From positions 1 through 5,541 of the forward strand of contig JAKBCE010000171.1 of assembly GCA_021808195.1 (NCBI GenBank): a DNA stretch of 5,541 nucleotides. The letters run 5' to 3'. Made by a program: the position numbers and the translations under genes. Of the stretch, positions 1-5,465 are shown piece after piece; position 1 is the stretch's first letter; each line of letters starts with the position of its first letter. This stretch comes from Pseudomonadota bacterium. Its GTDB lineage: Bacteria > Pseudomonadota > Gammaproteobacteria > Steroidobacterales > Steroidobacteraceae. The notes under the pieces were generated by a model. That model was not told the DNA's origin, did no database searches, and saw nothing but the letters and a program-made list of their open reading frames with translations.

Positions 1-1
1 C

Positions 2-100
2 GACACCTGCTCGCTGCTCGATGCGCGCGGCTTCACGATGTCCCCGCACATCGGCGAGGCCGGCGATTACGTCATCGAAAGAGCGTTCGTCGCGCGCTGA
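2..100 (+). CDS. C-terminal fragment of an unidentified protein (possibly a methyltransferase)
   Basis: The frame is open from the left edge to a TGA at 98-100 and encodes 32 residues (starting DTCSLLDARGF and ending ERAFVAR). The composition looks protein-like, with Leu/Phe/Ile/Val in the right places, rather than the Arg/Ser/Pro-rich look of the antisense frames here. The pattern of a short helix ending in 'ARGF', a strand, then 'GDYVIERAFVAR' resembles the closing helix and strand of class I SAM-dependent or O-methyltransferases, which often end '..aGF....G..y.viEa..'. That assignment rests on a short tail and is weak. The last 34 bp overlap the 3' end of the convergent MFS gene, so one of the two tails may be longer than the conserved protein. 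No terminator is visible between them. Confidence 0.5.
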   Translation, partial: DTCSLLDARGFTMSPHIGEAGDYVIERAFVAR

Positions 101-1347
101 GCGGCCGCATCGGCACGCGCGGCGAGCAGCCACAGCAGCGCACACACCGCCACCGCCAACGGCACGATCATCACCGCCGTGCCGAGCGAGCTCGCATCGG
201 AGATCCCGCCGATGATCGACGGGGAGATCACGTCCCCGAGCGCGTGGATGACGAATACGCTCAGCGCCACGGCGCAGGCACGCTCCGCCGGGCTCACCAG
301 GTTTACGATCACGGTGTTGATCGGCCCGGTCGACATGAACAACAGCAGCTCGGCGGCCGTGAGCGCACCGTAGAACACCGAGGGCGTGCCCGAGGCGAGC
401 GCCAGATAGGTTGCCGGCACCGCGAGCACCGTCACCGCGCCCGACAGCCACAGATACGCCTGAGCGGAATACTTCAGGCAGTAATCCCCGAGCCATCCGC
501 CGATGAAGGTGCCCAGAAAGCCGGTCACCACCACGATCTCGCCGAACCCGGCGGTGGCGTTCACGGCCGCCACGCCGCGCACCCGCTCGAGGAAGGTCGG
601 CATCCAGAAGGCCATGCCGCCGAGGGCGAACGTGTAGGCCGCATAGCCGAGCACCGTCAGCACATAGGCACGGCTGCGCAGCAGCCGCGCGTACACGCGC
701 CAGGAGCCGGCGGGCGCGGCGCTCGCTGCTGCGGACGTCGCGGCATCCTGCGCGCCGCGCGGCGGATCGGGCAGCCGCCACACCCACACCGCCAGCAGCA
801 GTCCCGGCACGCCGGCCACGTAGAACGCGGCGCGCCACCCGTAATGGGCTGCCACCAGGCCGCCGACGATGTACCCGAGCGCCGCGCCCACCGGAATCGC
901 CATGTTGAACAGCGCGAACGCGCGCCCGCGCGTGCGCAGCGGGAAATGATCGGCGAGCAGCGACGGGGCGATCGTGCCGTAGGCGGCCTCCCCGATGCCG
1001 ACCGCGGCGCGCGCCCCGAGCAGTTGGAGGTAGCTGCGCGCCAGCCCCGAGAGCCCCGTGGCGAGGCTCCAGAGAAACACCCCGATGGCGATCGGCCGGG
1101 TCCGCGAGCCGCGGTCCCCGATTCGCCCGAACAGCGGCGCGGCGAGCATGTATACGATGAGAAAGCCGCTCATCAGCGTGCCGAGCTCGAAGTCATCGAG
1201 CCGCAGCGGACCGCTCTTCAGTTGCGGCAGCACCGCCGAGACCACGTAGCGGTCCAGGTAGTTGAGCAGGTTGATCCCGGCCAGGACTGCGAGCGACACG
1301 CCCGAGGCGCGCCGCAGCGCGCGCGAGTGCTCCTCCCCCATCGGCAC
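67..1347 (-). CDS. Spinster-like major facilitator superfamily transporter
   Basis: This is a 426-residue inner-membrane protein with a typical 12-TM MFS layout. Two hydrophobic halves are separated by an Ala-rich cytoplasmic linker (about residues 192-216). Family signatures are 'LNYLDRYVVS' in TM1 (D32), the motif-A loop 'GRIGDRG' after TM2 (74-80), and 'GIGEAAYGTIAPSLLADHF' in and after TM4 (R113, E120), followed by 'IPVGAALGYIVGG' in TM5. These match the Spinster (SPNS) branch. D32, R113 and E120 have the same spacing as the Asp/Arg/Glu proton-coupling residues I recall for the Hyphomonas Spinster homologue. Related proteins move lipids or other amphipathic compounds by proton coupling; the substrate here is unknown. 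The start is GTG at 1345-1347, with an in-frame ATG two codons later (1339-1341); neither has a clear Shine-Dalgarno. The gene begins 5 bp after the kinase stop, so it is probably translationally coupled to it. Confidence 0.9.
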   Translation of the reverse strand: MPMGEEHSRALRRASGVSLAVLAGINLLNYLDRYVVSAVLPQLKSGPLRLDDFELGTLMSGFLIVYMLAAPLFGRIGDRGSRTRPIAIGVFLWSLATGLSGLARSYLQLLGARAAVGIGEAAYGTIAPSLLADHFPLRTRGRAFALFNMAIPVGAALGYIVGGLVAAHYGWRAAFYVAGVPGLLLAVWVWRLPDPPRGAQDAATSAAASAAPAGSWRVYARLLRSRAYVLTVLGYAAYTFALGGMAFWMPTFLERVRGVAAVNATAGFGEIVVVTGFLGTFIGGWLGDYCLKYSAQAYLWLSGAVTVLAVPATYLALASGTPSVFYGALTAAELLLFMSTGPINTVIVNLVSPAERACAVALSVFVIHALGDVISPSIIGGISDASSLGTAVMIVPLAVAVCALLWLLAARADAAAQRATNALSMT

Positions 1348-1352
1348 GGTGC

Positions 1353-2498
1353 TCAGGCGGCCACCGGCGGAGCGAGCGGCGTCTCGCTGAGCTCGGCGAG
1401 CAGCGGCAGGCGGATCTCCGCCACCCAGCGTCCGCCGGGTCGCGGCGCGGCCTCGAAGGTGGCGCGCTCGCCGAACTGGATCGCGAGCCGTTCCCGTACG
1501 TTCTTCAAACCGATCCCCTCGTGGCCGGCGGACTCATTCTGATCGATGGTGTTGCTGACCCGCAGCGTCAGCATGGAGCCCGCTTCGAACGCCTCGACGC
1601 GGATCTCGACCGCATCGGGGTGACCGGCCAGACCGTGCACGACGGCGTTCTCGATCAGCGGCTGCAGGATCAGGCTCGGCACCCAGGCACTCGGGAAGGC
1701 CTCCGGCCCCGGCACCTGCACTGTGAGCCGGTCGGAGAAGCGCCGCTGCTGCAGCGTGAGGTACAACCGGGCGAACTGCAGCTCATCGGCGAGACGCGAG
1801 AACTCGCGCTCCCCGGCGTGCAGCAGCCGGCGCAGCAGGTCGGCGAGCTGCACGATCATGCTGCGCGCATCGGCCGGGTCGCCGTCGATCTGACCGTGGA
1901 TGGTGTTGAGCAGATTGAACAGCGAGTGCGGCGAGAGCTGCATGCGCAGTGCCGCCAGATGCGAGGCCGTCAACGCCCGCTCGAGCGCCGCGGAGCGGAT
2001 CTGCGAGTCGCGCAGGCGGCGGTAGACGTCGAACCCGCTCGCCAGCGCCAGACCGAACCCGTAGGTCAGCAGGAAGCTGGTCGCGCTCGCGATCCAGATC
2101 TGGGCGAGCGGCGCGATCGGGTGCCCCGGACGCGGCGGGGAATGGGTGAGCTGGCGCAACACCTCGTGGATGCCCATCAGCACCGAGTCCCCGAGCCACA
2201 ACGTCGGCTCGGCGAGCGCCGCGAATCCCACCGCGAGCAGCAGCTGCACCGGCAGGCGCCGCCAGAACGGCATCCAGCCCAGGCGCAGCGAACTCCAGAC
2301 GCACCCGAGCAGTACCGGGTAGAGGAACAGGTGCTGCAGCAGCCGGGCGCGCCACGGGGCGAAGACGTGTCCGACGTGCATGGCCGTGAGGCTCGATTGC
2401 ATCTGGTTCGCATAGAGCACGTCGGAGAGCGCCACATAGATCCAGAACACCGTGACGATCAGCAGCAGGGGTCGGAAGCGCGCGTTCATGGGGCCCAT
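1353..2498 (-). CDS. LytS/YehU-type membrane sensor histidine kinase
   Basis: The 381-residue protein has a sensor half with about four hydrophobic segments (roughly 9-29, 52-70, 81-104 and 130-153), with no large periplasmic domain or PAS/GAF domain visible. A helical linker leads to a His_kinase (PF06580-type) domain with '[15 protein letters not shown]' (H191 as phosphoacceptor) and then an HATPase_c domain. The latter shows the N box '[15 protein letters not shown]' (N284) and the G box '[11 protein letters not shown]' (328-338). The family normally reads PHFLFN; here it is PHSLFN. Such kinases usually phosphorylate a LytTR response regulator encoded next door, but none is present. The next gene downstream is the MFS transporter, 5 bp away. 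The ATG at 2498 is chosen over the in-frame ATG at 2489 because GGGAGGG (2503-2509) sits 4 nt upstream of it. Confidence 0.92.
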   Translation of the reverse strand: MGPMNARFRPLLLIVTVFWIYVALSDVLYANQMQSSLTAMHVGHVFAPWRARLLQHLFLYPVLLGCVWSSLRLGWMPFWRRLPVQLLLAVGFAALAEPTLWLGDSVLMGIHEVLRQLTHSPPRPGHPIAPLAQIWIASATSFLLTYGFGLALASGFDVYRRLRDSQIRSAALERALTASHLAALRMQLSPHSLFNLLNTIHGQIDGDPADARSMIVQLADLLRRLLHAGEREFSRLADELQFARLYLTLQQRRFSDRLTVQVPGPEAFPSAWVPSLILQPLIENAVVHGLAGHPDAVEIRVEAFEAGSMLTLRVSNTIDQNESAGHEGIGLKNVRERLAIQFGERATFEAAPRPGGRWVAEIRLPLLAELSETPLAPPVAA

Positions 2499-2501
2499 GC
2501 T

Positions 2502-2547
2502 ACCCTCCCCGGCCCCTCCGTGGCGCGCCGCACGACCTCGGGAGGGT
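2502..2547 (-). promoter_or_regulatory. Kinase ribosome binding site inside an 8-bp inverted repeat
   Basis: On the minus strand the kinase RBS reads GGGAGGGT (2502-2509), just ahead of the ATG at 2498. Its exact complement ACCCTCCC lies upstream at 2540-2547, so a kinase mRNA that starts upstream of 2547 could fold an 8-bp stem with a 30-nt loop that hides the Shine-Dalgarno. The inverted repeat is seen directly; the regulation is inference. I found no convincing minus-strand promoter in this 86-bp gap, so it is not known whether the transcript includes both arms. Confidence 0.35.
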
Positions 2548-2548
2548 C

Positions 2549-2584
2549 ATGACGGGGCGCAGGCGCTCCGGTACAGTCGCGCCC
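2549..2584 (+). promoter_or_regulatory. queD promoter, predicted leaderless
   Basis: ATGACG at 2549-2554 (4/6 to TTGACA) and TACAGT at 2572-2577 (4/6 to TATAAT) are separated by exactly 17 bp. Seven bases separate the -10 from the queD ATG, which puts the predicted transcription start on or next to the A at 2585. No Shine-Dalgarno precedes this ATG (CGCGCCC), which fits a leaderless message. The ATG at 2549, a possible earlier in-frame start, would then be part of the -35 element. Confidence 0.55.
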
Positions 2585-2938
2585 ATGGACATCTTCAAGG
2601 AATTTCGCATCGAGGCGGCCCATCGCCTGCCGCGGGTCCCCGCGGAGCACAAATGCGCCCGCCTGCACGGCCACTCCTTTCGCATCGGCGTGCACGTGGA
2701 AGGGCCGGTCGACCCGGCGCAAGGCTGGGTCCTCGACTTCGCCGATCTGAAGCGCGCGTTCGCGCCCCTGCACGAGGCGCTCGATCACCGTTACCTCAAC
2801 GAGGTGCCGGGGCTGGAGAACCCGACCAGCGAGCAGCTGGCGATGTGGATCTGGCAGCGCCTGAAGCCGGCCCTGCCCGGCCTCAGTCGCATCACGGTGC
2901 GCGAGACCTGCACCAGCGGCTGCGAGTACCGCGGCTGA
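2585..2938 (+). CDS. queD: 6-carboxy-5,6,7,8-tetrahydropterin synthase (QueD)
   Basis: This 117-residue protein of the PTPS/QueD family converts 7,8-dihydroneopterin triphosphate to 6-carboxytetrahydropterin, an early step to preQ0 and queuosine. It is cytosolic and zinc-dependent. The family residues are all visible: zinc ligands H13 (EAAHRLP), H28 and H30 (RLHGHSF); catalytic C24 (HKCARLHGH); the D67-H68 pair (LDHRYLN); and the pterin-anchoring E107 (VRET). The length is close to E. coli QueD (about 120 residues). The ATG at 2585 is preferred because '[16 protein letters not shown]' aligns with the family N terminus. An ATG at 2549 would add 12 Arg/Gly-rich residues and coincides with the predicted -35. 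No other queuosine gene is in the window. The gene converges on the chalcone-isomerase-like gene with a 7-bp gap and no visible terminator. Confidence 0.96.
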   Translation: MDIFKEFRIEAAHRLPRVPAEHKCARLHGHSFRIGVHVEGPVDPAQGWVLDFADLKRAFAPLHEALDHRYLNEVPGLENPTSEQLAMWIWQRLKPALPGLSRITVRETCTSGCEYRG

Positions 2939-2945
2939 GTCCGCG

Positions 2946-3524
2946 CTAGCGGCACGCCCCGCCGAGCAACCCCGCCTTCAGCGCCTGCCCCGGCGGCTTC
3001 GGCCCGAGCCAGATGCCGAGGAAGGCGCGGGCAAAATCCGCCCCGGGGAGAGTGCCGGTGCGGCTGCCGTCGAGCTGGTACTCGATGCCCTGCCCGGGCC
3101 GATACGCGAACGTCATGGTGTGGCCCGAGCCGATACCGTGCATCCAACCGTTGAGTTCGGCGATGCGCCCGTGCAGTGGCGCGAGGGCCTGCGGCGCGCT
3201 CGCTTTGAACCCCTCTCGCCACGCGTCGCGCAGCTCCCCCGTGGTGACGTGCCAGAGGAAATGCAGCACGATCTCGTAGGGCTGATCGGCCGCGAGGATC
3301 GCGGCGGCATCGGCCGACGGGTGCGCCAGATAGAGCGCGCCGACGTAGACCTTGATGCGAAAGAACGTGGCCTTGCGGATGCCGAGCCCGTTGAGGGTCA
3401 GCGTCTGCCCGTGCGCCGTCACCTGCTCGGGGAAGGACACCCCGTCGCACTGGCGCGCCTGCGCCACGCCGAGCGTGAGCGCGAGCAGCATCGCGCCAAT
3501 GAGACTCCTGGTCCGGATACCCAT
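2946..3524 (-). CDS. Secreted chalcone-isomerase-like domain protein
   Basis: The 192-residue precursor has a clear Sec signal peptide: arginines at 4 and 6, a hydrophobic core of about 8-20, and likely cleavage after AQA (about residue 23). The mature protein carries 'LNGLGIRKATFFRIKVYVGALYL' (44-66), then 'YEIVLHFLWHVTTGELRDAWREGF' and 'GSGHTMTFAYRPGQGIEYQLDG'. This is the pattern of the bacterial chalcone isomerase-like family (PF16036 type), which is periplasmic and whose function is not established; it should not be called a flavonoid enzyme. C26 and C191 near the two ends could form a disulfide. The ATG at 3524 is chosen because GAGGGG lies 6 nt upstream and the signal peptide starts there. 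A GTG at 3563 would add 13 residues encoded across a hairpin. The gene lies 76 bp downstream of the Nramp-like gene and may be cotranscribed. Confidence 0.85.
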   Translation of the reverse strand: MGIRTRSLIGAMLLALTLGVAQARQCDGVSFPEQVTAHGQTLTLNGLGIRKATFFRIKVYVGALYLAHPSADAAAILAADQPYEIVLHFLWHVTTGELRDAWREGFKASAPQALAPLHGRIAELNGWMHGIGSGHTMTFAYRPGQGIEYQLDGSRTGTLPGADFARAFLGIWLGPKPPGQALKAGLLGGACR

Positions 3525-3540
3525 GCTCGCCCCCTCGCAG

Positions 3541-3561
3541 GGCCGCGCCCGGTGCGCGGCC
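3541..3561 (-). repeat. Perfect 8-bp stem-loop between the Nramp-like and chalcone-isomerase-like genes
   Basis: GGCCGCGC (3541-3548) and GCGCGGCC (3554-3561) are exact complements around a 5-nt loop. No T-run follows on either strand, so it does not look like a standard intrinsic terminator. It lies 16 bp upstream of the ATG at 3524, next to that gene's RBS, and could block 3' exonucleases or slow read-through in a Nramp/chalcone-isomerase-like transcript. Its role is inferred. Confidence 0.55.
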
Positions 3562-3600
3562 ACCCGCTGAAGACTACCACGGCGAGGAGCCGCACCGGAT

Positions 3601-5229
3601 TCAGAGGTGCAGACCCGAGAGCATCACGATACGCACCAGGAGCAGCCCGCCGGCGATGACCAGATAGGCTCGCAGCGCGCCCATCCCCAGCCGGGTCGGG
3701 GGCGTCAGACGCGCCCGCTTCAGCGAGCTCAGCGCCGGCATCTGCCAGTTCTCGCGCGCCCCGGAGGCGAACTGGCGCGCCGGCGTGCGCAGCGCCCGTA
3801 CGAACGGCGGGACCGCCACGACGAGCGCCACCGCTGCGCCGCCGCCGAGCACCTCGAGCATCACGTGCGCACCGAGCGAGGGGAACAGGACCGCGGCGGT
3901 CAGGATGATCGACAGCAGCAGCAGCGCCCCGATCACCAGCGCGGTGAACAGGTTCAGCCACGGACCGTTCACCCACGGCCCGAGCAGCTCCTCGTCATTG
4001 CACAGCAGCAGCAGGAACACCGTCGCGCTCGGCAGCAGCACCCCGGCGAGCGTCTGCACTGCATTGGTGAGCAGTCCGAGCGGCGTGCCGGGCGTGAGCA
4101 CCAGCACGGCCGACAGTCCGATCAGGCCGGCATAGATCAGATAGAACGACTTCGCTTCCTTCGGCCGCTGGTGCAGGGAGTGGCTGAGGGAGAGCACGTC
4201 GCCGACCGCGTAGGCCGTCGAGAGCGACACGGCCATCGCGCCGATGATGCTCGCATCGATCAGCGCCACGGCGAAGCACACCCCGGCGGCATGCCCAACG
4301 TAGTGCCCGATCGCCGCGGCCACCGCGCCGGCGTCCTGGAAGGCCCCGAACTGCGCCCGGCCGGCGAAGGTCGCGGCGGTGAAGCTGATCATGGCCACCG
4401 CGCCGATCACGACCAGCACGATCCCGAGACACAGATCGAGCCGCTCGTAGGACATGAAGCGCGGCGTGATGCGCTTGTCGATCACGTAGCTTTGCTGAAA
4501 GAACAGCTGCCACGGCGCCACGGTCGTGCCGACGATCGCAATGATGAGCAGCATGATCTGGCTGAGATGCCCGCTCGGCAGATGCGGCACGAGCAGATCG
4601 TGCGCCACCTGATGCAGCGGCGGGTGCACCCAGAGGAACACCGGCAGCAGCAGCAGGCTGCCGGCGACCAGCACCATCGAGAAGCGCTCGAAGCGGCGGA
4701 AGTCACCCGTTCCGGCCGCCGCCACGATGATCACCGCGGCGGCGAGCACCCCGAGCGGACGCGACACGCCCAGATAGCCGAGCGCGAGGCTGATGCCGAT
4801 GAACTCGGTGACGATGGTCAGGGCGTTGAGCAGGAACAGGTCGATCACGCTGAAGGCGCCCCAGAAGCGTCCATAGCGCTTGAGGATCAGGCGCGCGTGG
4901 CCGGTGCGGGTCACCGCGCCGAGACGCAGCACCATTTCCTGATTGACGTAGAGCACCGGCACCAGCAGCAACAGCGTCCACAGCAGCGCCGTGCCGTAGT
5001 TCTGGCCGGCCTGGGCATAGGTGCCGAAGGCGCCGGCGTCATTGTCGCCGACCATGACGATGAGGCCCGGACCGAGGATGGCGAGCAGCGTGCGCAGCCG
5101 CGCGCCCCAGCCGCTGCGCATCGCGCCGTCGTGGCGGGAAATGGTGCCGAACGCGCCGCGGATCTCACCGGCGTGCGCATCGCAGAGCAGCGCCTCGGCC
5201 GGCGCAGCATCAGTCTCGGAGAAGGACAT
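3601..5229 (-). CDS. Nramp-superfamily divalent cation transporter with a non-canonical metal site
   Basis: The 542-residue inner-membrane protein has a cytoplasmic N-terminal tail (1-45) and about 11 hydrophobic segments. It has the Nramp (PF01566) landmarks 'GPGLIVMVGDNDAGAFGTYAQAGQNYG' in TM1 (53-79) and 'AIVGTTVAPWQLFFQQS' in TM6 (231-247). Aligned to MntH-type proteins, DPGN becomes D64-A-G-A67 and MPHN becomes A238-P-W240-Q241. The Asp is kept, while the Asn and Met that contact Mn/Fe are both Ala; D62 and N63 precede the motif. This points away from classical Mn/Fe uptake and toward the Nramp-related transporters of uncertain or Mg2+ specificity. Substrate is inferred; the superfamily is secure. 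It is longer than MntH (about 410), with extra sequence at both ends, including a basic loop (480-513) before a final hydrophobic segment. The start at 5229 is set by GAGGA (5237-5241) with 7-nt spacing. It is preceded by a long structured leader. Confidence 0.9.
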   Translation of the reverse strand: MSFSETDAAPAEALLCDAHAGEIRGAFGTISRHDGAMRSGWGARLRTLLAILGPGLIVMVGDNDAGAFGTYAQAGQNYGTALLWTLLLLVPVLYVNQEMVLRLGAVTRTGHARLILKRYGRFWGAFSVIDLFLLNALTIVTEFIGISLALGYLGVSRPLGVLAAAVIIVAAAGTGDFRRFERFSMVLVAGSLLLLPVFLWVHPPLHQVAHDLLVPHLPSGHLSQIMLLIIAIVGTTVAPWQLFFQQSYVIDKRITPRFMSYERLDLCLGIVLVVIGAVAMISFTAATFAGRAQFGAFQDAGAVAAAIGHYVGHAAGVCFAVALIDASIIGAMAVSLSTAYAVGDVLSLSHSLHQRPKEAKSFYLIYAGLIGLSAVLVLTPGTPLGLLTNAVQTLAGVLLPSATVFLLLLCNDEELLGPWVNGPWLNLFTALVIGALLLLSIILTAAVLFPSLGAHVMLEVLGGGAAVALVVAVPPFVRALRTPARQFASGARENWQMPALSSLKRARLTPPTRLGMGALRAYLVIAGGLLLVRIVMLSGLHL

Positions 5230-5236
5230 CGGTCAT

Positions 5237-5302
5237 TCCTCACATCGCGTTGACCGGCGAGACTCGGGAGTCTCGCCCGCTCAGATTCGCTTCTGGAGGA
5301 TG
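5237..5302 (-). promoter_or_regulatory. Transporter RBS and possible anti-Shine-Dalgarno partner
   Basis: The RBS GAGGA (5237-5241) could pair with UCCUC (5296-5300). The helix extends to CAUCCUC (5296-5302) against GAGGAAUG (5234-5241) with one bulged A. This closes a loop around the 10-bp hairpin at 5256-5277 and would hide the RBS. The complementarity is visible; use in the cell is inferred. Confidence 0.35.
5256..5277 (-). repeat. 10-bp perfect palindrome upstream of the transporter RBS
   Basis: GGCGAGACTC (5256-5265) and GAGTCTCGCC (5268-5277) are exact complements with a 2-nt centre. As RNA this is a 9-bp stem with a CCCG loop, ending about 14 nt before the Shine-Dalgarno. It could also be a DNA operator, but its position far downstream of the only good promoter favours an RNA role. 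Confidence 0.6.
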
Positions 5303-5306
5303 CGCT

Positions 5307-5384
5307 CGACCGTCTGGATCGGTCGGCGCGCGGCCGCAGGCCGCGCGATACGCACCGTCCCGCTTCAGATCGCGGGACGGCTGC
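5307..5384 (-). repeat. Three stacked stem-loops in the leader
   Basis: Three perfect stem-loops follow almost without gaps. CCGUCCCGC/GCGGGACGG (5372-5380 with 5355-5363) is flanked by GCA/UGC, CGCGCGGCC/GGCCGCGCG is at 5339-5347 with 5327-5335, and CGACCG/CGGUCG is at 5320-5325 with 5307-5312. Four nucleotides separate the first two and one separates the last two, so they could stack coaxially. The 3' arm of the first (GAAGCGG, 5360-5366, including part of its loop) also complements CCGCUUC in the upstream ORF (5439-5445), giving a mutually exclusive alternative fold. Confidence 0.5.
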
Positions 5385-5385
5385 C

Positions 5386-5401
5386 GGAGGGAGGTGTAGG
5401 A
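5386..5401 (-). promoter_or_regulatory. C-rich, G-free segment (possible Rho loading site)
   Basis: On the minus strand 5401-5386 reads TCCTACACCTCCCTCC: nine C and no G. It is not part of any stem identified here and begins 26 nt after the upstream ORF stop. Such C-over-G single-stranded stretches are the usual feature of rut sites, but they are short and degenerate, so this is suggestive only. Confidence 0.3.
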
Positions 5402-5426
5402 CCTGGCCCGGGAGACGTTCCGCCGA

Positions 5427-5465
5427 TCACTCGGCGAAGAAGCGGCTACTAGGGCTAGGGTCCAT
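5427..5465 (-). CDS. Putative 12-residue leader peptide (MDPSPSSRFFAE)
   Basis: The ATG at 5463-5465 opens a 12-codon frame ending in TGA at 5427-5429, which is inside the GUGA loop of the stem at 5421-5436. A partial Shine-Dalgarno, GGAA, lies 5 nt upstream, and the predicted transcript start is about 23 nt upstream. An acidic residue at 2 and prolines at 3 and 5 match the start of enterobacterial MgtL (MEPDP...), the leader peptide that controls the Mg2+ transporter gene mgtA by Mg2+-sensitive ribosome behaviour. Both prolines are CCT, expected to be uncommon in so GC-rich a genome, and sit in a tandem CTAGGG repeat (5449-5460). Short ORFs arise by chance, so coding status and function are inferred. 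Confidence 0.4.
   Translation of the reverse strand: MDPSPSSRFFAE

Noticed and set aside
244..1542. 432-codon open frame on the plus strand opposite the MFS gene
   Set aside because: It is an antisense shadow of GC-rich coding DNA: Arg/His/Gln/Glu-rich, with no hydrophobic core or family motif, whereas the opposite strand encodes a clear MFS protein.
1521..2552. 343-codon open frame on the plus strand opposite the kinase
   Set aside because: It has the same low-complexity antisense composition; the minus strand carries intact histidine-kinase motifs.
2549..2938. Longer queD reading from the ATG at 2549
   Set aside because: The 12 added residues do not fit the family N terminus, the GGAGGG is too close to that ATG, and the ATG fits a -35 element.
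2946..3563. GTG start at 3563 for the chalcone-isomerase-like gene
   Set aside because: It would put 13 non-conserved residues before a well-formed signal peptide and lies across a hairpin; the ATG at 3524 has a good RBS.
3607..5253. 548-codon open frame on the plus strand opposite the Nramp-like gene
   Set aside because: It is slightly longer than the real gene but rich in His, Gln, Arg and Glu with no recognisable domain; the minus strand encodes a coherent membrane protein.
5021..5452. Plus-strand 143-codon frame crossing the transporter leader
   Set aside because: It is antisense to the transporter N terminus and runs through the hairpins; Arg/Pro/Ser-rich, no RBS signal or family resemblance.
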